The notes beneath the pieces are model-generated. The model saw nothing but the letters and a program-made list of their open reading frames with translations, ran no database searches and was not told the DNA's origin. This document shows positions 8,588-17,462 of a stretch of 64,000 nucleotides of DNA, piece by piece (position 1 is the first letter of the stretch; every line of letters starts with the position of its first letter). Source of the DNA: Ochrobactrum sp. BTU1 (GTDB lineage: Bacteria > Pseudomonadota > Alphaproteobacteria > Rhizobiales > Rhizobiaceae); the NCBI GenBank assembly GCA_018798825.1, contig CP076354.1:248001-312000 (forward strand), in the 5' to 3' direction. Both the position numbers and the translations under genes were made by a program.

Positions 8588-8931
8588 TGGCGCAACGCCA
8601 GAAACAAAGAATGGGCATGGTGATCGGGCTGAAGCCTGAAAAGATCACAGAATACAAGAAGCTGCACGCGAGCGTATGGCCGGAAATTCTGGCGCTCATT
8701 TCCGAGTGCAACATCACCAATTACACGATTTTTCTCAAAGAGCCGGAAAACCTGCTGTTTGGCACATGGGACTATGTCGGCACCGACTTTGAAGCCGACA
8801 TGAAGAAGATGGCTGATAATCCTAAAAATCAGGAATGGTGGTCAGTCTGTATGCCATGCCAAAAGCCGCTTGAAACCCGAAAAGAGGGTGAATGGTGGGC
8901 GATGATGGAGGAGGTTTTTCATCATGACTGA
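8587..8931 (+). CDS. L-rhamnose/L-fucose mutarotase-like protein (RhaM family)
   Basis: A 114-residue protein of the RhaM/DUF718 family, which interconverts the anomers of L-rhamnose and related 6-deoxy sugars. Family hallmarks include GMVIGLKPEKITEYKKLHA near the N-terminus, the IFL...LFGTWDY strand and the C-terminal [13 protein letters not shown]. The start ATG shares one base with the upstream stop (TAATG), indicating translational coupling. Its presence supports a 6-deoxyhexose such as L-fucose as substrate of the island. Confidence 0.85.
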   Translation: MAQRQKQRMGMVIGLKPEKITEYKKLHASVWPEILALISECNITNYTIFLKEPENLLFGTWDYVGTDFEADMKKMADNPKNQEWWSVCMPCQKPLETRKEGEWWAMMEEVFHHD

Positions 8932-10003
8932 GGCTTTTGATCCGAAAAGCCTGCGCCAGTGGTGGGCGAAGCCCACGCAGCCAAAACCGATTGTCATTTT
9001 CGGTGCGGGTAGCATTGTCGGCGACGCACATCTGCCTGCCTACAAGAAGGGCGGCTTCCCGGTTGCGGGCATTTTCGATCCTAATTTCGAGAAAGCATCG
9101 GCACTTGCTGACCAATGGGGCGTGAAGGCTTTTGCAAGTTTTGAAGAGGCGCTAGCCGTTGGAAGTGCGATCTTCGATCTGGCCACGCCGCCCTCAGCCC
9201 ATGCCTCGATCCTCTCGCAATTGCCCGAAGGCGCTGCCGTCCTGATCCAAAAGCCGATGGGCAGCGATCTTGCCGCAGCAACGGAAATTCTGAAAGTCTG
9301 CCGTGCGCGTAATCTCAAAGCTGCGGTGAATTTCCAGCTACGTTTCGCGCCGATGATGCTCGCTCTTTACGACGCCGTCGATAAGGGCTTGCTTGGCGAA
9401 GTGGTGGATTTCGACGCATGGCTGGCGCTTGCGACCCCTTGGGGTCTGTGGCCGTTCCTCAAAGGCCTGCCGCGCATCGAGATCGCCATGCATTCGATCC
9501 ATTATCTGGATTTCGTGCGTGGTCTGCTTGGCAATCCGCAAGGCGTTCACGCCAAGACGCTTGGGCATCCAAACCACGAAGTCGCACAGACCCGCACGGC
9601 TGCAATTCTTGATTATGGCAATCGCGTGCGCTGTGCGCTGTCGATCAATCACGATCATGATTTCGGCCGCAAGTTTCAGGCCTGCGAGTTCCGCATTTGC
9701 GGGACTGAGGGTGCAGCCTATGTGAAACTCGGCGTCAATCTCGACTATCCGCGAGGCGAGCCGGACCAGCTTTGGATCAAGCCAAAGGGTGGCGACGACT
9801 GGGTGCAGGTTGCACTTCAAGGCGCATGGTTTCCGGATGCATTCTTAAACCGCATAGCGCAGTTGCAGCGTTTCGCGACTGGCGAAGATGCCGAGCTTAT
9901 CGGCTCGGTTGAAGATGCATGGCACACCATGGCGCTGGTTGAGGCGGCCTATCAGTCAAGTGCTGCGCCCGCCACGCCGCTTGCTGCAAAACCGGAGTTT
10001 TGA
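8924..10003 (+). CDS. Gfo/Idh/MocA-family oxidoreductase
   Basis: A 359-residue NAD(P)-dependent sugar oxidoreductase. The Rossmann segment reads [20 protein letters not shown] around residues 23-42, and the EKP-like catalytic lysine appears as VLIQKPMG near residue 107. The start overlaps the mutarotase gene by eight bases. In an oxidative sugar route it could oxidise the sugar at C1 to the lactone, the step otherwise missing inside this cluster, or act on another position. The role is inferred from position. Confidence 0.85.
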   Translation: MTEAFDPKSLRQWWAKPTQPKPIVIFGAGSIVGDAHLPAYKKGGFPVAGIFDPNFEKASALADQWGVKAFASFEEALAVGSAIFDLATPPSAHASILSQLPEGAAVLIQKPMGSDLAAATEILKVCRARNLKAAVNFQLRFAPMMLALYDAVDKGLLGEVVDFDAWLALATPWGLWPFLKGLPRIEIAMHSIHYLDFVRGLLGNPQGVHAKTLGHPNHEVAQTRTAAILDYGNRVRCALSINHDHDFGRKFQACEFRICGTEGAAYVKLGVNLDYPRGEPDQLWIKPKGGDDWVQVALQGAWFPDAFLNRIAQLQRFATGEDAELIGSVEDAWHTMALVEAAYQSSAAPATPLAAKPEF

Positions 10004-10005
10004 TC

Positions 10006-10452
10006 ATGTCTGAACAGGTAATCTATTTTGAAGACTATGAATTGGGCCATCAGCGCATAACCTATGGCCGCACGATCACTGAAACGGATTTTGTGGTTCA
10101 CGCCGGTCATACGGGCGATTTCTTTCCGCACCACATGGATGCGGAATTTGCAAAAACCCTGCCAGGCGGTCAGCGTATCGCGCATGGCACGATGATCTTT
10201 GCAATCGGCGTCGGTCTGACCGCGACGCTGATTAACCCTGTTGCGTTTTCCTATGGCTATGACCGCCTTCGGTTCGTGCGTCCGGTGCATATCGGCGATA
10301 CGATCCGTACGCGCGTGACGATCAGCGCAAAGGAAGACGACCCGAAGCGGGCAAATATGGGCCGCGTTACCGAGCGGTGCGAAGTGCTTAATCAGCGGGA
10401 CGAAGTGGTGCTTGCTTGCGACCACATCCTGCTTGTTGAACGGAAGGCATGA
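10006..10452 (+). CDS. MaoC-family hot-dog hydratase/dehydratase
   Basis: A 148-residue MaoC-like single hot-dog domain. The catalytic D-x4-H motif is present as GDFFPHH near residues 42-48, and an [13 protein letters not shown] helix follows. The family hydrates or dehydrates CoA thioesters. That is unexpected among sugar genes but agrees with the CoA-transferase-like tail at the left edge. The ATG at 10006 is preferred to an in-frame TTG at 10000. The stop overlaps the SDR start (ATGA). Confidence 0.85.
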   Translation: MSEQVIYFEDYELGHQRITYGRTITETDFVVHAGHTGDFFPHHMDAEFAKTLPGGQRIAHGTMIFAIGVGLTATLINPVAFSYGYDRLRFVRPVHIGDTIRTRVTISAKEDDPKRANMGRVTERCEVLNQRDEVVLACDHILLVERKA

Positions 10453-11189
10453 CTATGACGATACGATTTGATGGAAAAACAGCGCTGATCACAGCTGCCG
10501 CTCAGGGCATTGGTCGTGCAAGTGCACTGGCTTTTGCGGAAGCAGGCGCCAAGGTCTATGCGACTGATATCAACGAGAGCGCACTCAAGGAACTCGAAGG
10601 CGTTTCGGGTATCATCACCCGCAAGCTCAACGTGCTTGACGAGGCTGCAGTGAAGGCGCTCGTTGCCGAGATCGGTCAGGTCGACATCCTGTTCAACTGC
10701 GCAGGCGTTGTCCATGGCGGTTCGATTTTGGAAATGAAGGACGAAGACCTCGACTTCGCCTTCAATCTCAACGTCAAGGCGATGATCCGCACCATTCAGG
10801 CCGTGCTGCCGGGTATGCTGGAGCGCAAGGATGGTGCCATCGTCAATATGGCGTCCGTTGCTTCGAGCGTTAAAGGCGTGCCGAACCGCTTTGCTTATGG
10901 TGTCACTAAGGCGGCTGTCATCGGTCTGACCAAGGCTGTTGCTGCCGACTATGTTGCCAAGGGCATCCGCTGCAACGCCATCTGCCCCGGTACGGTTGAA
11001 AGCCCGTCGCTGCAAGACCGTCTGCGTGCGCAGGGCGATTATGAAGAGCAGCGCGCTGCCTTCATCGCGCGTCAGCCTATTGGCCGTATCGGCCAGCCGG
11101 AAGAAATTGCCGACCTCGCGGTCTATCTCGCAGGCGCCACTTACACGACCGGTCAGGCCTACAACATCGACGGTGGTTGGACGATCTAG
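10449..11189 (+). CDS. SDR-family dehydrogenase, likely 2-keto-3-deoxy-L-fuconate dehydrogenase
   Basis: A classical short-chain dehydrogenase of 246 residues. It has the [10 protein letters not shown] cofactor turn, NCAG near residue 79, the catalytic serine in NMASVASS, and the YGVTK Tyr-Lys pair near residue 150. Sequence features ([36 protein letters not shown]) resemble 2-keto-3-deoxy-L-fuconate dehydrogenase and the related DHRS6 group. It would oxidise C4 of 2-keto-3-deoxy-L-fuconate using NAD. The start overlaps the MaoC gene by four bases. Confidence 0.85.
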   Translation: MTMTIRFDGKTALITAAAQGIGRASALAFAEAGAKVYATDINESALKELEGVSGIITRKLNVLDEAAVKALVAEIGQVDILFNCAGVVHGGSILEMKDEDLDFAFNLNVKAMIRTIQAVLPGMLERKDGAIVNMASVASSVKGVPNRFAYGVTKAAVIGLTKAVAADYVAKGIRCNAICPGTVESPSLQDRLRAQGDYEEQRAAFIARQPIGRIGQPEEIADLAVYLAGATYTTGQAYNIDGGWTI

Positions 11190-11311
11190 GGCAGTCGATA
11201 TTCAGGCTCTGGCGGCCTGCAAATGGCATTTTCGGCACGCCATAACCAGAATCTCAACCACCCTTATTCGCCCCATCGTTACCACTTCAAATCCCCACAA
11301 GGAGTAAACTC

Positions 11312-12157
11312 ATGAAATTTCTTCGCTATGGCGAAACCGGTCAGGAAAAGCCGGGCCTTCTCGATGCCGACGGCAATATCCGTGATCTCTCTGCCCATGT
11401 CAGCGATCTGTCGGGTGCCGTTCTCAACCCTGAAGCACTCGTCAAGCTCGGTTCGCTGGACGTCAATGCGCTGCCAAAGGTCGAAGGCAACCCACGCCTT
11501 GGCCCATGCGTTGCAGGCACCGGCAAGTTCATCTGCATCGGTCTCAACTATGCCGATCACGCAGCAGAATCCGGCATGGCTGTACCACCAGAGCCGGTCA
11601 TCTTCATGAAGGCAACCTCGGCCATCGTCGGCCCGAATGATGATCTGCTGATCCCCCGCGGTTCGGAAAAGACCGACTGGGAAGTCGAACTCGGCATCGT
11701 CATCGGCAAGACCGCGAAATATGTCTCGGAAGATGATGCGCTTGATTATGTTGCTGGCTACTGCACGCTGCATGACGTTTCGGAGCGCGCTTTCCAGATC
11801 GAACGCGCCGGCCAGTGGACCAAGGGCAAGTCTTGCGACACATTCGGCCCGACCGGCCCATGGCTGGTGACAAAGGACGAAGTTGCTGATCCGCAGGATC
11901 TCAAAATGTGGCTCACTGTCAACGGCGAAACCATGCAGGACGGCTCGACCAAGACCATGGTCTATGGCGTGCGTCATCTGGTTTCCTATCTCTCTCAGTT
12001 CATGTCACTGCAGCCGGGCGATATCATTTCCACCGGTACGCCTCCGGGCGTTGGCATGGGCATGAAACCACCGCGCTACCTCAAGGCTGGCGATGTTGTC
12101 GAACTCGGCATTGAAGGCCTCGGTTCGCAGAAGCAGAACGTGCGCGCGGACGTTTAA
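11312..12157 (+). CDS. Fumarylacetoacetate hydrolase family; likely 2,4-diketo-3-deoxy-L-fuconate hydrolase
   Basis: A 281-residue FAH-fold hydrolase. Metal ligands appear in DWEVELGIVIG (two Glu, around residues 126-128) and LHDVSER (Asp near 157). The C-terminal signature STGTPPGVGMGM is also present. Proteins with this exact pattern next to L-fuconate dehydratase cleave 2,4-diketo-3-deoxy-L-fuconate or -rhamnonate to pyruvate and L-lactate. It follows the SDR after 122 bases with its own AAGGAG ribosome site. Many relatives are annotated as ureidoglycolate lyase, which the context does not support. Confidence 0.85.
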   Translation: MKFLRYGETGQEKPGLLDADGNIRDLSAHVSDLSGAVLNPEALVKLGSLDVNALPKVEGNPRLGPCVAGTGKFICIGLNYADHAAESGMAVPPEPVIFMKATSAIVGPNDDLLIPRGSEKTDWEVELGIVIGKTAKYVSEDDALDYVAGYCTLHDVSERAFQIERAGQWTKGKSCDTFGPTGPWLVTKDEVADPQDLKMWLTVNGETMQDGSTKTMVYGVRHLVSYLSQFMSLQPGDIISTGTPPGVGMGMKPPRYLKAGDVVELGIEGLGSQKQNVRADV

Positions 12158-12163
12158 TTTTCT

Positions 12164-12210
12164 TGAGCATGATCTCTAAAACCGATCTCCATTTTTGGGG
12201 ATCATGCTCA
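12164..12210. repeat. RIME-like palindromic repeat (GAGCATGATC type)
   Basis: Perfect 11-bp arms, TGAGCATGATC (12164-12174) and GATCATGCTCA (12200-12210), flank an ACCGATCTCC...TTTTTGGGG centre. This matches the general form of the abundant rhizobial intergenic mosaic palindromes. It lies in the 69-base gap between the FAH-family hydrolase and the dehydratase, inside an operon, where it may stabilise or process the mRNA. Confidence 0.65.
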
Positions 12211-12226
12211 GATCACGGAATCAAAC

Positions 12227-13504
12227 ATGACGAAAATTACTGATCTGCGCGTCTTCGATCTGCGCTTCCCGACTTCGCAAAGTCTGGACGGTTCCGACGC
12301 GATGAATCCGGACCCGGACTATTCGGCAGCTTATGTTATCCTCGATACGGATGACGAAGCGCTGAAGGGCCATGGCCTCACCTTCACCATTGGTCGCGGC
12401 AATGACATTTGCTGTCAGGCCATTCTCGCCATGCGCCATCTGGTTGTCGGCTCCTCGATGGATGATTTCCTCGCGGCTCCCGGCAAGTTCTGGCGTTACC
12501 TGACCGGAGATAGCCAGTTGCGTTGGATCGGCCCGGACAAGGGCGCGATGCATCTCGCCACCGGTGCCGTCGTCAACGCCTTCTGGGACCTCGCTGCAAA
12601 GCAGGCGGGCAAGCCGGTATGGCGGCTCGTGGCCGATATGTCGCCGGAAGAAATTGCCGATATCGTCGATTATCGCTATCTCACCGATGCTCTGACCCGC
12701 GATGAAGCCGTCGAAATTCTGCGTAAGGCGGAAAGCGGCAAGGCTGAGCGTATAGCTTCGCTGGAAGCCACCGGCTATCCTTGCTACACGACCTCGGCGG
12801 GCTGGCTCGGCTATGGCGACGACAAGCTGCGTCGTCTTTGTCAGGAAGCGATTGACGAAGGCTTCAACCACATCAAGATGAAGGTTGGCCGTGATCTTGA
12901 AGACGATATTCGTCGTCTCACTATCGCGCGTGAAGTGATCGGTCCGGATCGTTATCTGATGATCGACGCCAATCAGGTGTGGGAGGTCGATCAGGCGATC
13001 GAGTGGGTCAACAAGCTTGCTTTCTCCAAGCCTTTCTTCATCGAAGAACCGACCAGCCCGGATGATGTTGCAGGTCATCGTAAAATCCGCGAAGCCATTG
13101 GCGATGTGAAGGTTGCGACCGGCGAAATGTGCCAGAACCGCATCATGTTCAAGCAGTTCATCGCGGAAGGCGCTATCGACATTGTTCAGATCGACAGCTG
13201 CCGTATGGGTGGCCTGAATGAAGTGCTGGCCGTGCTGCTGGTTGCTGCGAAATACAACAAGCCGGTCTGGCCACATGCAGGCGGTGTTGGCCTGTGTGAA
13301 TATGTGCAGCATCTTTCGATGATCGATTATGTTGCCGTTTCCGGCACCATGGACGGTCGTGTGATCGAATATGTCGATCATCTGCACGAGCATTTCATCG
13401 AGCCATGCATCATCAAGGATGCGGCCTATATGCCGCCATCGCTGCCGGGCTTCTCGATTGAAATGAAGCCACAATCGATTGCGGAATACACCTTTAAGGG
13501 TTGA
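12227..13504 (+). CDS. fucD: L-fuconate dehydratase
   Basis: An enolase-superfamily enzyme of 425 residues, the usual length for L-fuconate dehydratase and longer than other mandelate racemase subgroup members. Diagnostic segments include the N-terminal RFPTS...DGSDAMNPDPDYS insertion, FTIGRGNDICC, the lysine motif IKMKVGRD near residue 220, metal sites in IDANQ, IEEPT and TGEMC, and the histidine in VWPHAGG near 350. It removes water from L-fuconate to give 2-keto-3-deoxy-L-fuconate. It is the last gene of the island, ahead of a strong terminator. Confidence 0.9.
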   Translation: MTKITDLRVFDLRFPTSQSLDGSDAMNPDPDYSAAYVILDTDDEALKGHGLTFTIGRGNDICCQAILAMRHLVVGSSMDDFLAAPGKFWRYLTGDSQLRWIGPDKGAMHLATGAVVNAFWDLAAKQAGKPVWRLVADMSPEEIADIVDYRYLTDALTRDEAVEILRKAESGKAERIASLEATGYPCYTTSAGWLGYGDDKLRRLCQEAIDEGFNHIKMKVGRDLEDDIRRLTIAREVIGPDRYLMIDANQVWEVDQAIEWVNKLAFSKPFFIEEPTSPDDVAGHRKIREAIGDVKVATGEMCQNRIMFKQFIAEGAIDIVQIDSCRMGGLNEVLAVLLVAAKYNKPVWPHAGGVGLCEYVQHLSMIDYVAVSGTMDGRVIEYVDHLHEHFIEPCIIKDAAYMPPSLPGFSIEMKPQSIAEYTFKG

Positions 13505-13505
13505 T

Positions 13506-13543
13506 AAAAAGCCGCGCTGGAAGCACTTCCAGCGCGGCTTTTG
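13506..13543. terminator. Strong hairpin terminator after the L-fuconate dehydratase gene
   Basis: A long perfect stem, AAAAGCCGCGCTGGAAG against CTTCCAGCGCGGCTTTT with a two-base loop, followed by TTTGTTT-like bases. It closes the 3185-13504 operon. Confidence 0.9.
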
Positions 13544-13577
13544 TTTGACGCTTCGTCCGAAGCAAATTTGCTTTACG

Positions 13578-13593
13578 CTTTTGCTGGAAATGC
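13578..13593. repeat. Fragment of a dispersed repeat abutting a stop codon
   Basis: CTTTTGCTGGAAATGC occurs here and identically at 20469-20484. In both places the repeat ends one base before the stop codon of a minus-strand gene (13595 and 20486). This copy is short; the 20425-20484 copy is longer. Confidence 0.5.
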
Positions 13594-13594
13594 C

Positions 13595-14035
13595 TCAGAG
13601 AAAGCGGATCATCAGCGCGCCGGTGAGAAGCAGGACCGCGCCTGCGATGCGTCCCGCAGTGATCTCCCGCACAGCAACGCCCATGAAACCAATGCGGTCT
13701 GCAGCCAGTCCGGCCATCAATTGGCCAGCGACCGCAAGGCCCATCACGGCGGCAGCCCCGATACGTGGTGTCAGCAAAACCGATGTCGTGACATAGATGC
13801 AGCCGAGTGCGCCGCCAGCCACAAACAACCAGCCCGCTGGCACATTGAACGCTGGAATTGCGCCGGTAACACGCGCCGTTACGGCTGCGATCATACCAAG
13901 AATGACCGCACCCGACAGAAACGATATTGCCGCGGCGGTGACTGGCGATCCAAGCCCGCGAGCCAGTGCGGCATTGATGGGAGCCTGAATGGCGATACAG
14001 GCACCCGAAAGAATGCCGAACAAGGTCCAGAGCAT
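13595..14035 (-). CDS. YdcZ/DUF606-type DMT-superfamily membrane protein
   Basis: A 146-residue hydrophobic protein with about five membrane helices. It begins MLWTLFGILSGACIAIQAPIN and contains VAGGALGCIYVTTSVLLTPRIGAA, both typical of the DUF606/YdcZ family of small drug/metabolite-type transporters. These act as homo- or heterodimers in the inner membrane; the substrate is unknown. It is a single gene transcribed toward the fucose island terminator. Confidence 0.85.
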   Translation of the reverse strand: MLWTLFGILSGACIAIQAPINAALARGLGSPVTAAAISFLSGAVILGMIAAVTARVTGAIPAFNVPAGWLFVAGGALGCIYVTTSVLLTPRIGAAAVMGLAVAGQLMAGLAADRIGFMGVAVREITAGRIAGAVLLLTGALMIRFL

Positions 14036-14224
14036 GGAAAATCCTCGCTAAGATGTTGAATAAGTCATGTGATGATAAGCGCAATGCGCTGAAACCCGAA
14101 AGATAACATTCCCAATTATCTGCAGGGTGCAGTGGTCGCAGAAGAAGCGCTGCAGATCAATCGCAGCAAGGCGGTACGCCGCAATCTCACTGAAAAGTGA
14201 AGCTGATTGGCGCGTTGGAAAAGC

Positions 14225-15208
14225 TTATTTCTGTTCGCCTGCGGAAATCAGATTCTTGCCACGGCGCTTGGCGTCATAGAGCAGAGCATCTGCCGCATAA
14301 AGCGCTGCGGTCACATCGGCAGGCGCAACAGTGAAGCTCACAAGGCCCATCGAGAAACTGACATTGAAGCCTTCACGCGCAACGGCATCATCAAGCAAAG
14401 CCTTGATTTGCTGTGCTTCTGCAAGGTCGCTTGCCTTGGTGCCGCCCAATCGCAGCACAATGAACTCATCGCCGCCAGGACGCGCGCTGACCTCATCCGG
14501 CCGATTGCGCCCGGCAAGCACTTCTCCGATCAGCCGCAGCAATTCGTCGCCTGCAGAGTGACCGCGCTCGTCATTGACCTGTTTGAAACGATCAACATCG
14601 AAATAGAGCAGCGAGAATGTCAGCCCATGATTACGGAGCGCTAAAATGGCCTTCTCGATTTCCAGCTCGATGCCTGTGCGATTGGCAATGCCGGTCAGAC
14701 CGTCGACAAGCGCCAGCTTGCGGGCATCACGCATGATGCGGCGCATACTCAGGATTTCGACGGCGGTGCTCGCAAGATTGGTGAGTTTCAGTATTTCTTC
14801 AGAGGTACAGGGCCGCGATTTTGTATCGAGCGCACAGATCGCACCCAGCGTCGAGCCGTCTGGAGCAATCAGAGGTGCGCCAAGATAAAAGCGGATACCC
14901 GGCGCATCTTTCACGAAGGGATTGGCGGCAAAGCGATCATCGGATGTCGCGTCTTCCACCAGAAAGGGCACTTGGCTTTCGATGGTTCGTGAGCAGAAGG
15001 TGTTCTCATTGGGCACATCGCCAAAAGTGCAGCCAGCCATGCCAATATGATGCGTGACGCGTTCATCGACCAGAGAGACCGCTGCCATCGGCACACCAAA
15101 CGTCGATAGGACGAGATTGCAGAGCGCATCCAATGTGCGATCTTGCCCCATCTCGATCGTGTTGTAGGAAGTGAGAACAGCGAGCCGATGTTTGTCGTGT
15201 AGAAGCAT
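14225..15208 (-). CDS. GAF-GGDEF diguanylate cyclase
   Basis: A 327-residue protein with an N-terminal GAF sensory domain (about 20-155, starting LDALCNLVLSTFGVPMAAVS) and a GGDEF domain (about 160-325). The active-site motif is an intact GGDEF at 245-249, and metal-binding FDVDRFKQVND lies at 203-213, so it should make c-di-GMP from GTP. The canonical RxxD inhibitory site five residues before GGDEF is not present (the segment reads GRNRPDEVSARP). Without membrane segments, it is probably cytoplasmic and responds to a small ligand or redox state. Confidence 0.9.
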   Translation of the reverse strand: MLLHDKHRLAVLTSYNTIEMGQDRTLDALCNLVLSTFGVPMAAVSLVDERVTHHIGMAGCTFGDVPNENTFCSRTIESQVPFLVEDATSDDRFAANPFVKDAPGIRFYLGAPLIAPDGSTLGAICALDTKSRPCTSEEILKLTNLASTAVEILSMRRIMRDARKLALVDGLTGIANRTGIELEIEKAILALRNHGLTFSLLYFDVDRFKQVNDERGHSAGDELLRLIGEVLAGRNRPDEVSARPGGDEFIVLRLGGTKASDLAEAQQIKALLDDAVAREGFNVSFSMGLVSFTVAPADVTAALYAADALLYDAKRRGKNLISAGEQK

Positions 15209-15302
15209 GGGGCATCATTAAGCAAATTGGAATGTATCAATCAACTATCAAATACGCCCAAAAGCGCCATGTGGACACTCCTAACCAACGACTGGTTGCG
15301 CT

Positions 15303-15926
15303 CTAGGTTTTGTCCCAACGAAGGGTCGTATTTTGCTGCCAGCCGTTTTCATGCAGAAGTGGCGTATCGCTCTCGAAACATGGCCAGCCGATACAGAGAT
15401 AGAAACTAAAGCGCCAGTGTTCTGGTACCTGAAACAGCCTCTTCATGGCGTCCGGTTCAAGAATCGAAACCATGCCAACGCCAAGACCGAGAGAGCGGGC
15501 AGCGAGATTGAGGTTCTGCACAGCCATTGCCGTGCTTTGTTCAAGCGTTGATGCCATGGTCTGCCGACCAAGCCCATGGCCCTCCACAGGGTCGGTCTCG
15601 GTGAAGCCAGCCAGTTGCACAGGGGCGGTGCGAATGGCTTCGAGTTTGAGTTGCTGATATTTGTTGGCACGAGCTTCATCATAGATGTGTGCGGCCTGCC
15701 GGTTTGATGCTTCAAACAGACTATAGACGGCTTCACGCTTCTGAGTGCTTTCAACCTGGAAGATTCGCCATGGCCGCGAATTGCCGACAGATGGCGCATA
15801 ATGCATCGCCTCGTGCAGCTTTGTGAGCAGTTCGTCTGGTATGGGATCTGTCAGGAAATGCCTTACGTCTCGCCGCCAGCGCATAATATTGAAAAGCGCG
15901 TTCTGATCGGCTGGGGAGAATTTCAT
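15303..15926 (-). CDS. bluB: 5,6-dimethylbenzimidazole synthase BluB
   Basis: A flavin-destructase of 207 residues in the nitroreductase fold. Diagnostic segments are IMRWRRDVRHF near the N-terminus and APSVGNSRPWRI near residue 45. It fragments reduced FMN to form the lower ligand of vitamin B12. It stands alone here, away from other cobalamin genes, and no cobalamin riboswitch is visible in the roughly 80 bases upstream. Confidence 0.93.
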   Translation of the reverse strand: MKFSPADQNALFNIMRWRRDVRHFLTDPIPDELLTKLHEAMHYAPSVGNSRPWRIFQVESTQKREAVYSLFEASNRQAAHIYDEARANKYQQLKLEAIRTAPVQLAGFTETDPVEGHGLGRQTMASTLEQSTAMAVQNLNLAARSLGLGVGMVSILEPDAMKRLFQVPEHWRFSFYLCIGWPCFESDTPLLHENGWQQNTTLRWDKT

Positions 15927-16005
15927 AAGTCCTCTGAACGCAAGACATCAAATGCCAAGGCTATAAGAGCAAAAAATATGTTTTGGAACATCATCTGGAG
16001 AAGAG

Positions 16006-16081
16006 TGGTGCCCGGAGACGGATTTGAACCGCCGACACGCGGATTTTCAATCCGCTGCTCTACCAACTGAGCTATCCGGGC
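16006..16081 (-). tRNA. tRNA-Phe (GAA)
   Basis: The minus strand folds as a 76-base tRNA including an encoded CCA. The acceptor stem is GCCCGGA/TCCGGGC, the D loop contains AGCTCAGTTGGTAGAGC, the anticodon loop is ATTGAAAA with anticodon GAA, and the T arm has GGTTCAAATCC. All four stems pair. Confidence 0.98.
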
Positions 16082-16248
16082 ATCCTGCAGGTGATTTCTC
16101 ACCGTGTGGCGGTGTTGGTGTCCGCCGGAAGTGGGTGCGTTATAGCATTAAATTTCGCGCTGTCCAGCACCCTATCGCACTTTTTATAAGATTTCTTATA
16201 AACATGCTAAAGCACCGATTTCACTGTGGAAATCTGAGCCAATAAGGC

Positions 16249-16464
16249 TCAGTTGTCGTTCTCTTCCTCTTCTTCGATGGTTTTTCCCGGGATGACATAG
16301 CTTCCCGAAAGCCAACGATTGAGGTCGATGCTTTTGCAACGCGGTGAACAGAAGGGATAAGAATCGCGAGACGAAGGCTTGCTGCATTCCGGGCAGGGAC
16401 GAGTAGGCCGTAACGGCGTTACGCGTGCATCCGGTGCGGTGGATATGTCTTTCTTGTCACTCAT
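16249..16464 (-). CDS. yacG: DNA gyrase inhibitor YacG (zinc-binding)
   Basis: A 71-residue YacG protein with the four-cysteine zinc site CPEC (near 25) and FCSPRCK (near 40), followed by [14 protein letters not shown] and an acidic tail EEEEEND. It binds GyrB and restrains DNA gyrase. The start at 16464 (MSDKK) lies eight bases after the maf stop; an in-frame start at 16518 would run 47 bases into maf. Confidence 0.9.
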   Translation of the reverse strand: MSDKKDISTAPDARVTPLRPTRPCPECSKPSSRDSYPFCSPRCKSIDLNRWLSGSYVIPGKTIEEEEENDN

Positions 16465-16471
16465 GGGATTT

Positions 16472-17104
16472 TCAGACCTTGCCGCTTTCCCAATTAGCAT
16501 AGACCGGATAGTCACCATCGGCCAGCAGGCTCACAGTTTCCTGCAATGGCAGGCCCACCACATTGGTGTAGGATCCAACCAGCTTGACCACGAAACTGCC
16601 CGCAAGGCCTTGGATGGCATAGCCACCAGCCTTGCCGCGCCACTCACCGGAAGCGAGATAGGCGTCAATCTGTTTGCGTGACAGGCGCTCGAAACGCAAA
16701 CGCGTTTCAACGAGCGTCTGGCGCAGATTGCCATTGGGCAGAACAAGGCAAACGCCGGTGAAAACCTTATGCGTACGCCCCGACAGAAGACGCAGGCATT
16801 CCCGCGCTTCGTCGGTGATTTCTGCCTTGGGCAGAACCCGTCGTCCCACGGCAACAACCGTGTCAGCCGCCAGAACAAAAGCACCGGAATAATTCTCGTC
16901 GCTCTTGAGTTGTTCCTGGGCGGCCTTTGCCTTCTCACGCGCAAGACGACGCGCCAGCGAACGCGGATGTTCCGCGCGCTCAGGCGTTTCGTCGATATCA
17001 GCCGGCTGAATATGATCCGGCTCAATGCCAGCTTGCCCCAGAAGCTCGATCCTGCGGGGAGAGCCGGAGGCAAGAACCAGCTTATGTTGCGCGATCATAG
17101 ACAC
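16472..17104 (-). CDS. maf: Maf-family nucleoside triphosphate pyrophosphatase
   Basis: A Maf-fold protein of 210 residues. It starts [14 protein letters not shown] (binding loop, residues 9-22), contains [15 protein letters not shown] near 85, the [11 protein letters not shown] segment near 112 and the C-terminal [12 protein letters not shown]. It hydrolyses non-canonical or methylated nucleotides. It follows infA closely on the same strand and precedes yacG, a conserved rhizobial order. An alternative start two codons later (MIAQHK) is possible. Confidence 0.93.
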   Translation of the reverse strand: MSMIAQHKLVLASGSPRRIELLGQAGIEPDHIQPADIDETPERAEHPRSLARRLAREKAKAAQEQLKSDENYSGAFVLAADTVVAVGRRVLPKAEITDEARECLRLLSGRTHKVFTGVCLVLPNGNLRQTLVETRLRFERLSRKQIDAYLASGEWRGKAGGYAIQGLAGSFVVKLVGSYTNVVGLPLQETVSLLADGDYPVYANWESGKV

Positions 17105-17131
17105 CAGTTTTCCTGAGAAGCGAGTTGAGGC

Positions 17132-17350
17132 TTACTTGAAGCGGTAGGTAATACGGCCCTTGGTCAGGTCGTAAGGGGTCATTTCGACCAGAACCTTGTC
17201 GCCAGCGAGAACACGGATGCGGTTCTTGCGCATACGACCAGCAGTGTGGGCGATGATTTCATGGTCGTTTTCGAGCTTTACGCGGAACATTGCATTTGGC
17301 AGCAGTTCCGTAACAACGCCTGGAAATTCTAGGACTTCTTCTTTCGGCAT
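17132..17350 (-). CDS. infA: Translation initiation factor IF-1
   Basis: The full 72-residue IF-1 with its S1-like OB fold. It reads [20 protein letters not shown] at the start, then [20 protein letters not shown] and RILAGD-like [17 protein letters not shown]. It binds the ribosomal A site during initiation. It lies ahead of maf and yacG with 27 bases between infA and maf, so they are probably co-transcribed. Confidence 0.97.
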   Translation of the reverse strand: MPKEEVLEFPGVVTELLPNAMFRVKLENDHEIIAHTAGRMRKNRIRVLAGDKVLVEMTPYDLTKGRITYRFK

Positions 17351-17462
17351 ACGATACCTGTTTCTTTCTTTGATAAAATGGCCCGAAACCGGGCCGCAGC
17401 TTTAAATTTGGCCGGAACCTATATGATTAGGCGGCATTTGTGAACAACCGAATTGGGTGATG

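Noticed and set aside
12221..13474. A 417-codon minus-strand frame opposite L-fuconate dehydratase
   Set aside because: The plus-strand product has a full enolase-superfamily active site; the antisense product resembles no family.
14100..14220. A short plus-strand stretch that looks coding (ends LTEK then TGA)
   Set aside because: The frame is closed by a TGA shortly upstream, with no ATG and no ribosome site; only about 30 codons.
15927..16005. Possible cobalamin riboswitch upstream of bluB
   Set aside because: Only about 80 bases separate bluB from tRNA-Phe, and no B12-box-like sequence is present.
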